From Irpex lacteus (Eukaryota > Basidiomycota > Agaricomycetes > Polyporales > Irpicaceae), in the NCBI GenBank assembly GCA_001986395.2, contig MQVO02000048.1:62001-126000 (forward strand): a DNA stretch of 64,000 nt, given 5' to 3'. The position numbers and the translations under genes were made by a program. Shown one piece after another: positions 11,201-19,204 of this stretch (positions are counted from its first letter, which is position 1; each line of letters begins with the position of its first letter). The notes below the pieces were generated by a model. It worked only from the letters and a program-made list of their open reading frames with translations, made no database searches and had not been told where the DNA came from.

Positions 11201-14200
11201 TCGGAATTCACCTCGTTGTTCACGTCGCTCAAGCTCACAGCACTTCGACATTTCATGACTTGGACTCCCGCAACCGAAGCAAGCACGCCGTGAGGTTCTC
11301 TGGCGCTGCCTGGGTGGACGGGTCGGACGACTGCCCTTTTGGGCAATGGGCGGGCTGCCCGATAAGGTAGGCGTTCGCGCGTGCTCAATAATTCCTTTTC
11401 GAGATAAGCTGCTAACGTTTGTCTGATTTCTAGGTACAATTCTATGTCCCCTTGACCCTGACTTCTGCCAGTGCTTATCTCTAGATGGCTTGAGCCGGGG
11501 TGCCGTGGCTTGGTGGGCTGAGGGTTGACCTCTTGGATGGGTCGGGGGTTCTTTCGATGCGGTGCTTGTCGGGTTTTGGTTTAGGTGAGTTCCCTTATTG
11601 GTTGACAGGTTTCGGGCTGTGCGCTGACTTTTCCCTTTTTGGTTTCTTGCATTCCAGGGTATGTTTCCTCGAGCAGTTGGCAGGTTGACAGGTGCGCCGC
11701 TTTGCTTCTTTTGGTTAGGTTTACTGTGTGGCTGCACCTGCTGGTTGTCTAGATGCCTACCCAGCTCGGGCCGCTGACACTGGTGTGCTTGCACATCAGT
11801 TGTCCGGTTACTGGAAACTCCCTCTGGACCGGAACGGGCGCTACAAGCTGAAAACGCGTGAGTCGTTCCACAGCAATCCGGGTGTAGTGCGTGACTAACT
11901 GCCTTATTAGGAAATTCGGATAAAACCTCGGTGATGGCGGCTTCGAATTGCGACGACGGGGTTTGCCCCATCAAGACAAGTGACAAGTCAGGTCTCAATG
12001 GCTTTGGTAAGTGACTTTCGTGGCTTGTTTCTCCGTTTACGTGGCTAACACTTGGTCGTTCGCGTTCGTAGCTCCAATTCGAAACTTCTCGCATCCAATG
12101 TCCGAGTACACGGCGGTCTTGATTGAGGATGTCCCAACGGTGTTCGGATCGTAAGTAAGCCATTCTCTCGTCGTTTTGTCTAGTGAGAAACTGACTTTCT
12201 GGTCCGTCGTAGACATCCCATGCTTCGTTGACGGCGCGCATATCGGCTTCAAAAAGCTCGCGCAGGTACTTCTGAGCGTTTTGCATCCATTGTTTGAAGG
12301 TGAGTCCTCCGCAGTTCAGTTCGTTTTCTATAATGCTTACCATTCTCGCCTCATCTGCAGTAGATAGCTTGATTTCGGGAGATGGTGACTGATCGGCGGT
12401 GGCTTGTGGGGACTTTACTTCACGTACTATAACAGTGGATGTACTTGGCAGCTCGGTGTCGTCCATCGTCATGAATTTAAATGTTTCCGATAAATCTTGA
12501 CTTTGTGACTGTGTGACAAGTACTTTGGCGGGCTCTTCGGAGTTGTTCTTCTGAGTGTTACGGCTAGATCGGCTGACTGGGCTGAGCATGAAGTTGTCGA
12601 GTTCTTGTTCGACTAATCCTTCTGGAATGTCAAGGGCTAATAACGTGGACTCTAGAACTTCTGCTCTGCGTTTCTGTTTGATGTCAGCGGGATCCTGCGG
12701 TAACGTCTTGGTTGATTCGGTGGCTGTTACAGGGTCTTCATCTTCTTTGACCTCCTCAATCCGAGCATGTGCTGAGTCTTCTGAGTGCATAGATAGGTAG
12801 GCCTCGCTGATGCGGACCTTCTGAACTTTCTGCCTCTGGTGTGAATAGTACTCATCATATACGTCGTGAGGTGGTCGTGGTTCTCCTGCAACTAGCATTT
12901 CCCACTGGCTATTCAAGTCTTGATCCTTGAACACCAGGAAGGTTCCTTCTCTTCGCTCGTCTATCGTAATGAAGTTTCCTCTTTGCCATGGTCTTCCGAG
13001 AAGCAAGTCGAATGGTGCGTGTTCGCCGATGTACATATTTGCAAAAGTTAAAACGTCTCCACAGCGTAACGGGACTTCGGCTAGGAATCCTGATAGAGTT
13101 CCTTCGCCTCCGTTGGCATCGTTCATGACTATTGAGCGGGTGACGTCGACTGGCTGCTTGATACAGTTGAGCCAAGTCTTTTTGCTGCATATGTTAAGCA
13201 TGGAACCGGTATCGATAATGGTCTCTATCGGAATTCCGTTGCAGTGTAGTGTGAGGCGAATGAGCTGGCTTCGGGTTTTTGGCATGAAAGCGGCGACCGT
13301 GGTGGGTTCGTCCTCCTGATACTCGGTGGCGGTAGCTAGTTTCGTGTCAGCTGGTGCCTTTGCTTGCTTGAGTCTCAGAACATCCTGCATACGTTGGGTC
13401 ATCTCGCGAGATACAGCCATGAGTTCACCGACTTGAAGGCTGACAGGGGCACTGAGCATCTTGTCGAGAACGGTGTTGGGGTTGACGTGGCTTTGAATCT
13501 CCGACTGACGAGGCTGACGCTTGACTGGTTCATCACGTGGTGCAGGATTAGGTGCTGGCTTCGGCTTGAACTGGTCGTGCCGAATACCCGGCGGCGGCTT
13601 TCGTTGGGCATTCTTACGAGAGAGCGGAATATCCTCCTCGATATCGCTATCGTTATCTGGGTCGAACATTCTTACATCCTCCTCATGGGGGCGAACTGGG
13701 ACTGGAACTGGAACTGGCTTTGGTGTAGGCTTAGGTCTAGGATCTACATTTTCCTTGTTCGGATTCTGCTTATCCTTAAACCGAGCGCCTGAATCTTTGC
13801 GGAGAGGTGGAGGAACTACTCCTTGAAACCTATCTCGCTTAGCTTTCATGCGCATGTCGGATGACTCTACTGGGTATGCAGCCATGTCTGGGTCCTCATA
13901 TTCGATATCTCCCTTGAAGAAGGCGTAGGGGTTCGGGTCATGCTGAATGGCATAAACCTCATCATCAGTCAGGTCGGCTTCGGCAGGCTGGTCATCAATG
14001 GTTATGAGATTACTAGAGTTCTGTAGCCGTTCTATGGCTTCGGTCAAAGGTTCGCCAAGGTAGTTACGACGAATGGAAGAGCCGTTGCTCATAACCCATT
14101 GGTTGTTAGCTCCATAACGAATGACTCCTTTGTTGGCTAAGTCTCTAAGGTCGGGGCAGAATCTCATTGAATGGCCTTGCTTTCCGCAACCGAAACAGTT

Positions 14201-15412
14201 CTGAGTGGAGAATCCACCTGACATATGTGGCGGAGGTTCGCGTTCAAAGCTCTGACGTTCGCGTGGTGCTGAGGCAGAAGTCGTGGGTGATATACGACGC
14301 TGCTCGCTGGGTGTTGGTACTAGCTCTTTGATGATCGGATCGATACGATAGGCTTTGAAGTACACAGTGGCATACTCGGGATCTTGGATGCTCATCTTGC
14401 TAAGTCTAGAGATTAGATGCTCGAAGTCATCCTCGCTTGGGGTTTTACTGCCCTTTGCTGGTGAATTAGATCCTGATTTTGACTTGTGCGATTCGCTGTC
14501 ACTTTCAGACTCTGATGAGCTTACAGATTGCGCTTTCTTTGGAAGGCGAAAGCGAGTCTTACGAACTGGCTTTTCCTTTTCCTTAGAGTGGGACTTTCTG
14601 GGCTTTTTCTTAACAGTAACTTTAACTTTCTGGTCATCACTGCTTTCGCTTTCGGAATCAGATGATGATTCAGACGTTTCAGATTCGCTGTCTTCAGAAT
14701 CAGAGGGTAACCTATCATTATCAAAGCGATCTCGCTTGAGTAATGTTTCTGCTGCTTTGGCCACATCAACAATGTCGAAGGGTGTGTCTAAGTCGTGATT
14801 AGGCTTGGAACTCATAAGGCGAAGCTCAATACGATCTCGGAAGCGACGAGGAATTCCTTTCCAGAAATAAATCGCTCGCTCCTCTTTGTCGATCTTGCCT
14901 TTAGCCTCGAGCCATCCTGATATACGAATAAACTCACGGTTATACTTCATCCATGCTGCTTGATTGGCAAAGGGTTCCTTCGCTCGGCTAGTGATCACAA
15001 AGCTTTCCAAGTCTCGTACCTTGTATCGGCGTGAGTCCTTGTCTGCTTCGTAGAACTTTCGCAGGTCTTTAGCAAACTGAGTCCAGTTTGGAGTTCGATA
15101 ACTAGTAAGTCCTTCCATAAACTGGCGCACAGCTTTAGAGCAGTACTGCGTAATATTCTCAACCTTTTCCTTATCGGTAGTCAGGTTGTACTTTGGGATC
15201 ATTCGCTCATAGTGTCGGAGAAAGATATCAACTTCGGCTGACTTTCCTTTGAACTTCTTGGGTGCTCCCTTCATTCCTAGGAAAGGCATATCCGTTACTG
15301 ATAGTGGCGGTATCGCTGCCATGGTGGGCAACGATGACCTAGACGTTGGAGTAGTTGGTGTTGAGATTGTCGATGGTGGACTTGATATGGATAGTGAGTT
15401 GTCACTACTCAT
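8300..15412 (-). CDS. gag: E1 ORF1: Gag, zinc knuckle, protease, second zinc knuckle region
   Basis: Predicted 2,370 aa from the ATG at 15412. Residues ~30-230 form a Gag-like helical region with W/F-rich motifs. Ser/Glu-rich and basic stretches follow, then a CCHC zinc knuckle (CFGCGKQGHSMRFC, 14156-14199). Next come a Pro/Lys-rich linker and an aspartic protease with DTGS at 13202-13213 and a LLLGRPW segment. In many Gypsy elements RT would follow, but here about 1,550 more residues come first. They contain a helical segment, a basic low-complexity stretch, a second CCHC knuckle (CFGCGSPSHEMSKC, 11238-11284), an unknown folded-looking region and a long acidic Pro/Ser-rich tail. The frame ends at TAG (8300). 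The 54-nt intron at 10308-10361, if retained, adds 18 in-frame residues. Confidence 0.9.
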   Translation of the reverse strand: MSSDNSLSISSPPSTISTPTTPTSRSSLPTMAAIPPLSVTDMPFLGMKGAPKKFKGKSAEVDIFLRHYERMIPKYNLTTDKEKVENITQYCSKAVRQFMEGLTSYRTPNWTQFAKDLRKFYEADKDSRRYKVRDLESFVITSRAKEPFANQAAWMKYNREFIRISGWLEAKGKIDKEERAIYFWKGIPRRFRDRIELRLMSSKPNHDLDTPFDIVDVAKAAETLLKRDRFDNDRLPSDSEDSESETSESSSDSESESSDDQKVKVTVKKKPRKSHSKEKEKPVRKTRFRLPKKAQSVSSSESESDSESHKSKSGSNSPAKGSKTPSEDDFEHLISRLSKMSIQDPEYATVYFKAYRIDPIIKELVPTPSEQRRISPTTSASAPRERQSFEREPPPHMSGGFSTQNCFGCGKQGHSMRFCPDLRDLANKGVIRYGANNQWVMSNGSSIRRNYLGEPLTEAIERLQNSSNLITIDDQPAEADLTDDEVYAIQHDPNPYAFFKGDIEYEDPDMAAYPVESSDMRMKAKRDRFQGVVPPPLRKDSGARFKDKQNPNKENVDPRPKPTPKPVPVPVPVRPHEEDVRMFDPDNDSDIEEDIPLSRKNAQRKPPPGIRHDQFKPKPAPNPAPRDEPVKRQPRQSEIQSHVNPNTVLDKMLSAPVSLQVGELMAVSREMTQRMQDVLRLKQAKAPADTKLATATEYQEDEPTTVAAFMPKTRSQLIRLTLHCNGIPIETIIDTGSMLNICSKKTWLNCIKQPVDVTRSIVMNDANGGEGTLSGFLAEVPLRCGDVLTFANMYIGEHAPFDLLLGRPWQRGNFITIDERREGTFLVFKDQDLNSQWEMLVAGEPRPPHDVYDEYYSHQRQKVQKVRISEAYLSMHSEDSAHARIEEVKEDEDPVTATESTKTLPQDPADIKQKRRAEVLESTLLALDIPEGLVEQELDNFMLSPVSRSSRNTQKNNSEEPAKVLVTQSQSQDLSETFKFMTMDDTELPSTSTVIVREVKSPQATADQSPSPEIKLSTADEARMVSIIENELNCGGLTFKQWMQNAQKYLRELFEADMRAVNEAWDVYDGPESQFLTRQNDERMAYLRSEHRWDILNQDRRVLGHWMREVSNWSYERERPSVSHVNGETSHESHLPKPLRPDLSLVLMGQTPSSQFEAAITEVLSEFPNKAVSHALHPDCCGTTHAFSACSARSGPEGVSSNRTTDVQAHQCQRPELGRHLDNQQVQPHSKPNQKKQSGAPVNLPTARGNIPWNARNQKGKSQRTARNLSTNKGTHLNQNPTSTASKEPPTHPRGQPSAHQATAPRLKPSRDKHWQKSGSRGHRIVPRNQTNVSSLSRKGIIEHARTPTLSGSPPIAQKGSRPTRPPRQRQRTSRRACFGCGSPSHEMSKCCELERREQRGEFRRKGMRLELPNGRVLRKQNRNPPLLSQLDALQRLIEGKGDCPKSSHDVTNRVSGLDKALVSLPNKPRTHRMPKSPAPLEPTPPDPVIYRSVAVATSPPSTPLATPVAPPSERVRAVIRHNMNAPFAVCIPPEPEQSVAYVIFRCMLTPAQAANLLEGLAYRGVIHLASNPFPTVEEARRRMYGFDMYRTSHPVIGDLIILAGERNFSIPPFELQVNRNVRAIEGQRNSQGHYLTAPAGDTTRCAHSPILVLDRLIVLGSPNAPPRGMHPVEWSPVEFIGHRYDDSPSDCLQPADSSSCRDRVGLLIGPASPVSDSGETDEGDENGVAEKGHSKEGESDDLKHLREVIKGMSPISAHSHATHRRSPEQERLTDARAEAELRDFFGSDSEIGSISSPDTDEITSSIPAPGSGNLQPTQPPATWTPPASWSLPVSTSSLSIPSSSLPTPPSSPTTGPSLLSLLYSAAPTVLDVSERPHLDYEYARPQHEDLARRIVQETDERYVPCPSGHVPIAHPTSLSLLLDALRAQVAVNTRNRLLTAGDVPVEPIEDGVRQLTIHSDPRTNNDNDIPAATSSTNNDDSDTPDAPADPVMIMHGYAIEAALRDAPVFARARLPGLPQDRAFLMDPQVLAGVERLTLNDATIEETVDIELEEEDTSSEEDTSSDESIDIDPYEGASVIDSIDCFLAEPDAAGILHPPAWMDHDSVMASPTSPLCPTPGSCTYDEKIAVLSRPPLLPGEAIAEDPPSPYDEGYTSRPWVTPPRICPPSRCTHTAHHVISTLIAFKDVINAQEFQEDDRTRRRRRFSAPNSEIAAMYATDDSDSDGLVVHWLARRALVRRLRPIIELAQDLGLERFLRTFRNLDPEDHAELQLALTALFLPKQEFDGNPYLDPVEEIEALQARVFFAISNQYHGYVAETLDNTLAYRASDTDNETIQGYRRRGIFGGHWSVPTFPQDFRDICLETFQRAV
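10308..10361 (-). other. 54-nt in-frame GT-AG intron (exitron-like) inside E1 ORF1
   Basis: On the minus strand it starts GTATGA and ends TTGCAG, with CTGAT 14 nt before the 3' end. E2 lacks exactly this block (junction 26015/26016). It is a multiple of three and has no stop in frame, so ORF1 is open either way; retention adds 18 residues. Confidence 0.88.
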
Positions 15413-15454
15413 ACACAAGCCGAGTCTATGATTTCCTTAACTGTAATCTTTCCC

Positions 15455-15473
15455 CCCCTCGCGGTGGGCTCCA
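15455..15473 (-). other. E1 primer-binding site
   Basis: Two nucleotides inside the 5' LTR, the minus strand reads TGGAGCCCACCGCGAGGGG. It starts with TGG, as expected for pairing to a tRNA 3' CCA end. I could not assign the tRNA from memory. The identical site is present in E2. Confidence 0.65.
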
Positions 15474-15475
15474 GA

Positions 15476-16569
15476 TGTCGAGATCAGAAAATGAGATTGC
15501 TAAGCGCAGCGGCCTGAGATACGTAAGACGACTGAGACGCGGTAAGTGTTATGGTACCAGGCAGAGCAAATAGATATGTGGTGTAGAGTTGGATGGGAAA
15601 CGGAAGGGGGAATCGAAGTGGGTGTGACTAGCACTACGCCTAGCGATGAGTAGCTCTGGGACTGGTGAACACGAAGGTCGGAGTGATGTCTACGATACGC
15701 AAGCCTAATCTCTTCTGCCGAGAATCGATGGACCAGACGTTAGGTCGATCTATCCCGGTCGTTCGTGTTGGGGAGTGAAAGACCTATTAGACAGGAACTA
15801 TAGACTATGAGAAGGTGGGTTTAGAGTTGAGAGTAGAGTGAGAGAGTAGAGGGAAGAAACAAGCAATACCCTGGATCAGACTAATACGATACGATACCTG
15901 ATACGATGAACGACTACGGCTGAATCCTCACGAGTACTTGATACTAGCAGCGTAATAGACAGCTCCCTTCGCAGCTCTGTGCGCCTGATGAGTGTCTACT
16001 TACGTGATAGCTATCAAGCAACCAAGGAGTTCTGAAAGGCTAACCCGCTCGTGGAGTTACACCTAAGCTATAGACGTAAACGTACGACTGAACGTTCCTA
16101 CTAACTGACTCGGTGGGTACTAAATGCTTCCTCTGAAGTTGCTTGGATTCTGGGGCAGGAAGGCCCCTCTATTTATATGTACAGGAAGTCATGTATCTAC
16201 TAGCATAGCCTCAGGGATCTGTATCTACAATGGCCGTGACAACGCTGTGCGTTGCCGATATGAAACACGTAACAAGGTGGGGATGACATAGGTTTGCTGT
16301 GCAATGTGTTCCGGAATGTTCTGCAGCATAGCCACAGTGCATAGCCTCACGTATGCTGACTCATTTGGTTGCCGGGGATGCAGAATGACTCATAGGTAGC
16401 GCACAGCCACATCGTAGCCTGCGCATAGCTTCACATATCCATGCATAGCTTTGCACAGCCTCATCGTGACCTAGGTTACTGGTGGGGTCTAGGAGTCCGG
16501 TTGGGTCTGCTGAGTCTCAGTAGTGAGTTTGCACATGTAACCAACACATTACGAAGTAATGGCGTTACA
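15476..16569 (-). repeat. E1 5' LTR (LTR-B)
   Basis: 1,094 bp, TG...CA. It lies next to the primer-binding site and the Gag start, so it is the 5' LTR of the minus-oriented element. It matches LTR-A by eye over its whole length. Confidence 0.95.
16169..16393 (-). promoter_or_regulatory. Likely U3 promoter of E1: TATA box and two TGACTCA sites
   Basis: On the minus strand TATAAATAG lies at 16177-16169. About 180-215 bp upstream in element orientation are two TGACTCAT motifs (16357-16364 and 16386-16393), 29 bp apart, which match the Gcn4/AP-1 bZIP site. CATAGC-type hexamers recur around them. The other three LTRs carry the same sites. That this is the promoter is inferred from position. Confidence 0.5.
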
Positions 16570-16830
16570 ACGGCGACGATGGTGGCGACGACGACGACGG
16601 CGACGATGGTGGCGACGACGGGAACACCACAGCGGCCGCCGAAATTTCGAGCGGGATCACTGAGGTGGTGGAGGATGGCGAAGAGACACAACGACCGCCG
16701 AAATTTCGAGCGGGATCGCTGTGATGGGGTGTGGAGGTGGATGGTGGCGACGACGACGAGGAAGGCGGCGACGACGAGGACACCTCAGCGGCCGCCGAAA
16801 TTTCGTGCGGGATCACTGAGGTGGTGGTGG
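16570..16830. repeat. GAC-rich DNA with three direct CCGAAATTTCG motif copies
   Basis: This is the right half of the E1 target. The motif GCCGAAATTTCGnGCGGGATC occurs at 16632, 16693 and 16788 in GACGACGGTGGC-type DNA. I do not regard the long open frames here as genes. Confidence 0.75.
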
Positions 16831-16881
16831 TGTGAGTGTGAGAGTAGAGTCGCCCGAGGATTGATGCTTGATGGCTCCCAA

Positions 16882-16968
16882 AGCGCCCGTTCCACGAGGT
16901 TGGTTACCAGAGCGCCCGTTCCACGAGGCTGGCTACTACAGCGCCCGTTCCACGCGTTACCGTCTGTC
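16882..16968. repeat. Three 29-bp tandem repeats
   Basis: AGCGCCCGTTCCACGAGG recurs at 16882, 16911 and 16940, giving a 29-bp period; the third copy diverges at its end. It lies at the point where the neighbouring AAATTTC-type motif changes orientation. Confidence 0.8.
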
Positions 16969-17024
16969 ACTGTGACGGCGACCAGCCCTTCTTGTTCATC
17001 CACCACCACCATCCCGCCCTTGCA

Positions 17025-17157
17025 TCCAGTGGAAGTTTCCGCTGCGCAAGGTGCTCTCTGCCTCCCGCCCCCCGCCTCTCGTGCCCAGTGGAAATTTCCG
17101 CTGCTCGAGCTCGTCGTCGTCGCCGTCCCAGTCACCACCGCCGTCGTCGTCGTCCCG

Positions 17158-17190
<33 letters not shown>

Positions 17191-17600
17191 CGACCACCAC
17201 AACTTCACCGCTCGCGCGTCCTCCACCACCTCTCGTGCCCAGTGGAAGTTTCCGCTGCTCGAGCCTGCCGCCATCGTCACCGTCAACGTCGTCGTCGTCC
17301 CAGTCACCACCGTCGTTGTCGTCGTCGTCCCGGTCAACGTCCTTGTCGTCGTCGTCCGACCACCACAACTTCACCGCTCGCGCGTCCTCCACCACCTCTC
17401 GTGCCCAGTGGAAGTTTCCGCTGCTCGAGCCTGCCGCCATCGTCACCGTCAACGTCGTCGTCGTCCCAGTCACCACCGTCGTTGTCGTCGTCGTCCCGGT
17501 CAACGTCCTTGTCGTCGTCGTCCGACCACCACAACTTCACCGCTCGCGCGTCCTCCACCACCTCTCGTGCCCAGTGGAAGTTTCCGCTGCTCGAGCCTGC

Positions 17601-17648
<48 letters not shown>

Positions 17649-17700
17649 TGTCGTTGTCAATCGCCGTCGTCGTCCCGGTCATCATCGTCGTCGTTGTCGT
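17025..17700. repeat. 166-bp tandem repeat array with inverted motif copies
   Basis: A 166-bp unit starts at 17191, 17357 and 17523; the first two copies look identical and the third is cut short into (GTC)n. Each unit has CCAGTGGAAGTTTCCGCTGC, and related copies sit at 17025 and 17083 before the array. This motif resembles the reverse complement of the CCGAAATTTCG motif found upstream. Frames through it encode only Ser/Arg/Val runs. Confidence 0.85.
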
Positions 17701-17710
17701 CGTCATAGTA

Positions 17711-17944
17711 TACTCCATCGTCGGTCAGTCTCTGTCGCTACGATATCCTATGCCTGCTCACACGCTTCACTCTAGCTCTCTGCCGCTCTTCTAAATATCT
17801 TCTGCTTTAATCTCTGTCGTTCTAATATACTCCATCGTCGGTTAGTCTCTGTCGCTACGATATCCTATGCCTGCTCACACGCTTTACTCTAGCTCGCCGC
17901 CGCTCTTCTAAATATCCTCTGCTCCCATCTCTGTCGTACTCCCG
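17711..17944. repeat. Two-copy 117-bp tandem duplication
   Basis: TACTCCATCGTCGG starts at 17711 and again at 17828. The two 117-bp copies differ at several bases. They lie just upstream of the interrupted transposase start (18025) and may be part of its promoter or 5' leader. Confidence 0.8.
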
Positions 17945-18080
17945 CTTCTCCAGGTAAGCCCTCAATTCCCATACTTTCATCTAGATCATCTCACCAATCT
18001 GTGCTGTCTTGCCTTTGTCCAGTCATGCCTGAGCGTAGAGGCCAACCGCACCGATGTAACTGTATCGCGTGTCCGCCCGG

Positions 18081-19174
18081 TGTCGAGATCAGAAAATGAG
18101 ATTGCAAGTGCAGCGGCCTGGGATACGTAAGACGACTGAGACGCGGTAAGTGTTATGATACCAGGCAGAGCAAATAGATATGTGGTGTAGAGTTGGATGG
18201 GAAACGGAAGGGGGAATCGAAGTGGGTGTGACTAGCACTACGCCTAGCGATGAGTAGCTCTGGGTCTGGTGAACACGAAGGTCGGAGTGATGTCTACGAT
18301 ACGCAAGCCTAATCTCTTCTGCCGAGAGTCGATGGACCAGACGTTAAGTCGATCTATCCCGGTCGTTCGTGTTGGGGAGTGAAAGACGTTTAGACAGGAA
18401 CTATAGACTATGAGAAGGTGGGTTTAGAGTTGAGAGTAGAGTGAGAGAGTAGAGGGAAGAAACAAGCAATACCCTGGATCAGACTAATACGATACGATAC
18501 CTGATACGATGAACGACTACGGCTGAATCCTCACGAGTACTTGATACTAGCAGCGTAATAGACAGCTCCCTTCGCAGCTCTGTGCGCCTGATGAGTGTCT
18601 ACTTACGTGATAGCTATCAAGCAACCAAGGAGTTCTGAAAGGCTAACCCGCTCGTGGAGTTACACCTAAGCTATAGACGTAAAACGTACGACTTGAACGT
18701 TCCTACTAACTGACTCGGTGGGTACTAAATGCTTCCTCTGAAGTTGCTTGGATTCTGGGGCAGGAAGGCCCCTCTATTTATATGTACAGGAAGTCATGTA
18801 TCTACTAGCATAGCCTCAGGGATCTGTATCTACAATGGCCGTGACAACGCTGTGCGTTGCCGATATGAAACACGTAGCAAGGTGGGGATGACATAGGTTT
18901 GCTGTGCAGTGTGTTCCGGAATGTTCTGCAGCATAGCCACAGTGCATAGCCTCACGTATGCTGACTCATTTGGTTGTCGTGGATGCAGAATGACTCATAG
19001 GTAGTGCACAGCCACATCGTAGCCCGCGCATAGCTTCACATATCCATGCATAGCTTTGCACAGCCTCATCGTGACCTAGGTTACTGGTGGGGTCTAGGAG
19101 TCCGGTAGGGTCTGCTGAGTCTCAGTAGTGAGTTTGCACATGTAACCAACACATTACGAAGTAATGGCGTTACA
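18081..19174 (-). repeat. E2 3' LTR (LTR-C)
   Basis: 1,094 bp, TG...CA, downstream LTR of the minus-oriented element. It shares its private variants (for example GCAAGTGCAGC near the left edge, and a longer A run near 18680) with LTR-D rather than with the E1 LTRs. Confidence 0.95.
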
Positions 19175-19204
19175 TCCGCGGGGCACTTGAAATTGCAACT
19201 GTCC

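Larger units (their letters stand above)
2312..16569 (-). mobile_element. Ty3/Gypsy LTR retrotransposon E1, intron-containing copy
   Basis: This is a 14,258-bp complete element in minus orientation. It is bounded by 1,094-bp LTRs (2312-3405 and 15476-16569) that begin TG and end CA and look identical by eye. The 4-bp target duplication is ACGG (2308-2311 and 16570-16573). Going along the minus strand the order is 5' LTR, primer-binding site, ORF1 (Gag, zinc knuckle, protease, long extra region with a second zinc knuckle), a 61-nt intron, pol (RT, RNase H, integrase), 3' LTR. The RT-RNase H-integrase order and the GPY/F-like end of integrase place it in Ty3/Gypsy (Metaviridae). Compared with E2 it keeps two GT-AG introns (8238-8298 and 10308-10361). 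Intact frames and matching LTRs suggest recent insertion. Confidence 0.95.

Noticed and set aside
16441..17775. A 444-codon plus-strand open frame and several overlapping frames
   Set aside because: It starts inside the LTR and runs through GTC/GAC repeats; the product is low-complexity Ser/Arg/Val, so it is a composition artefact.
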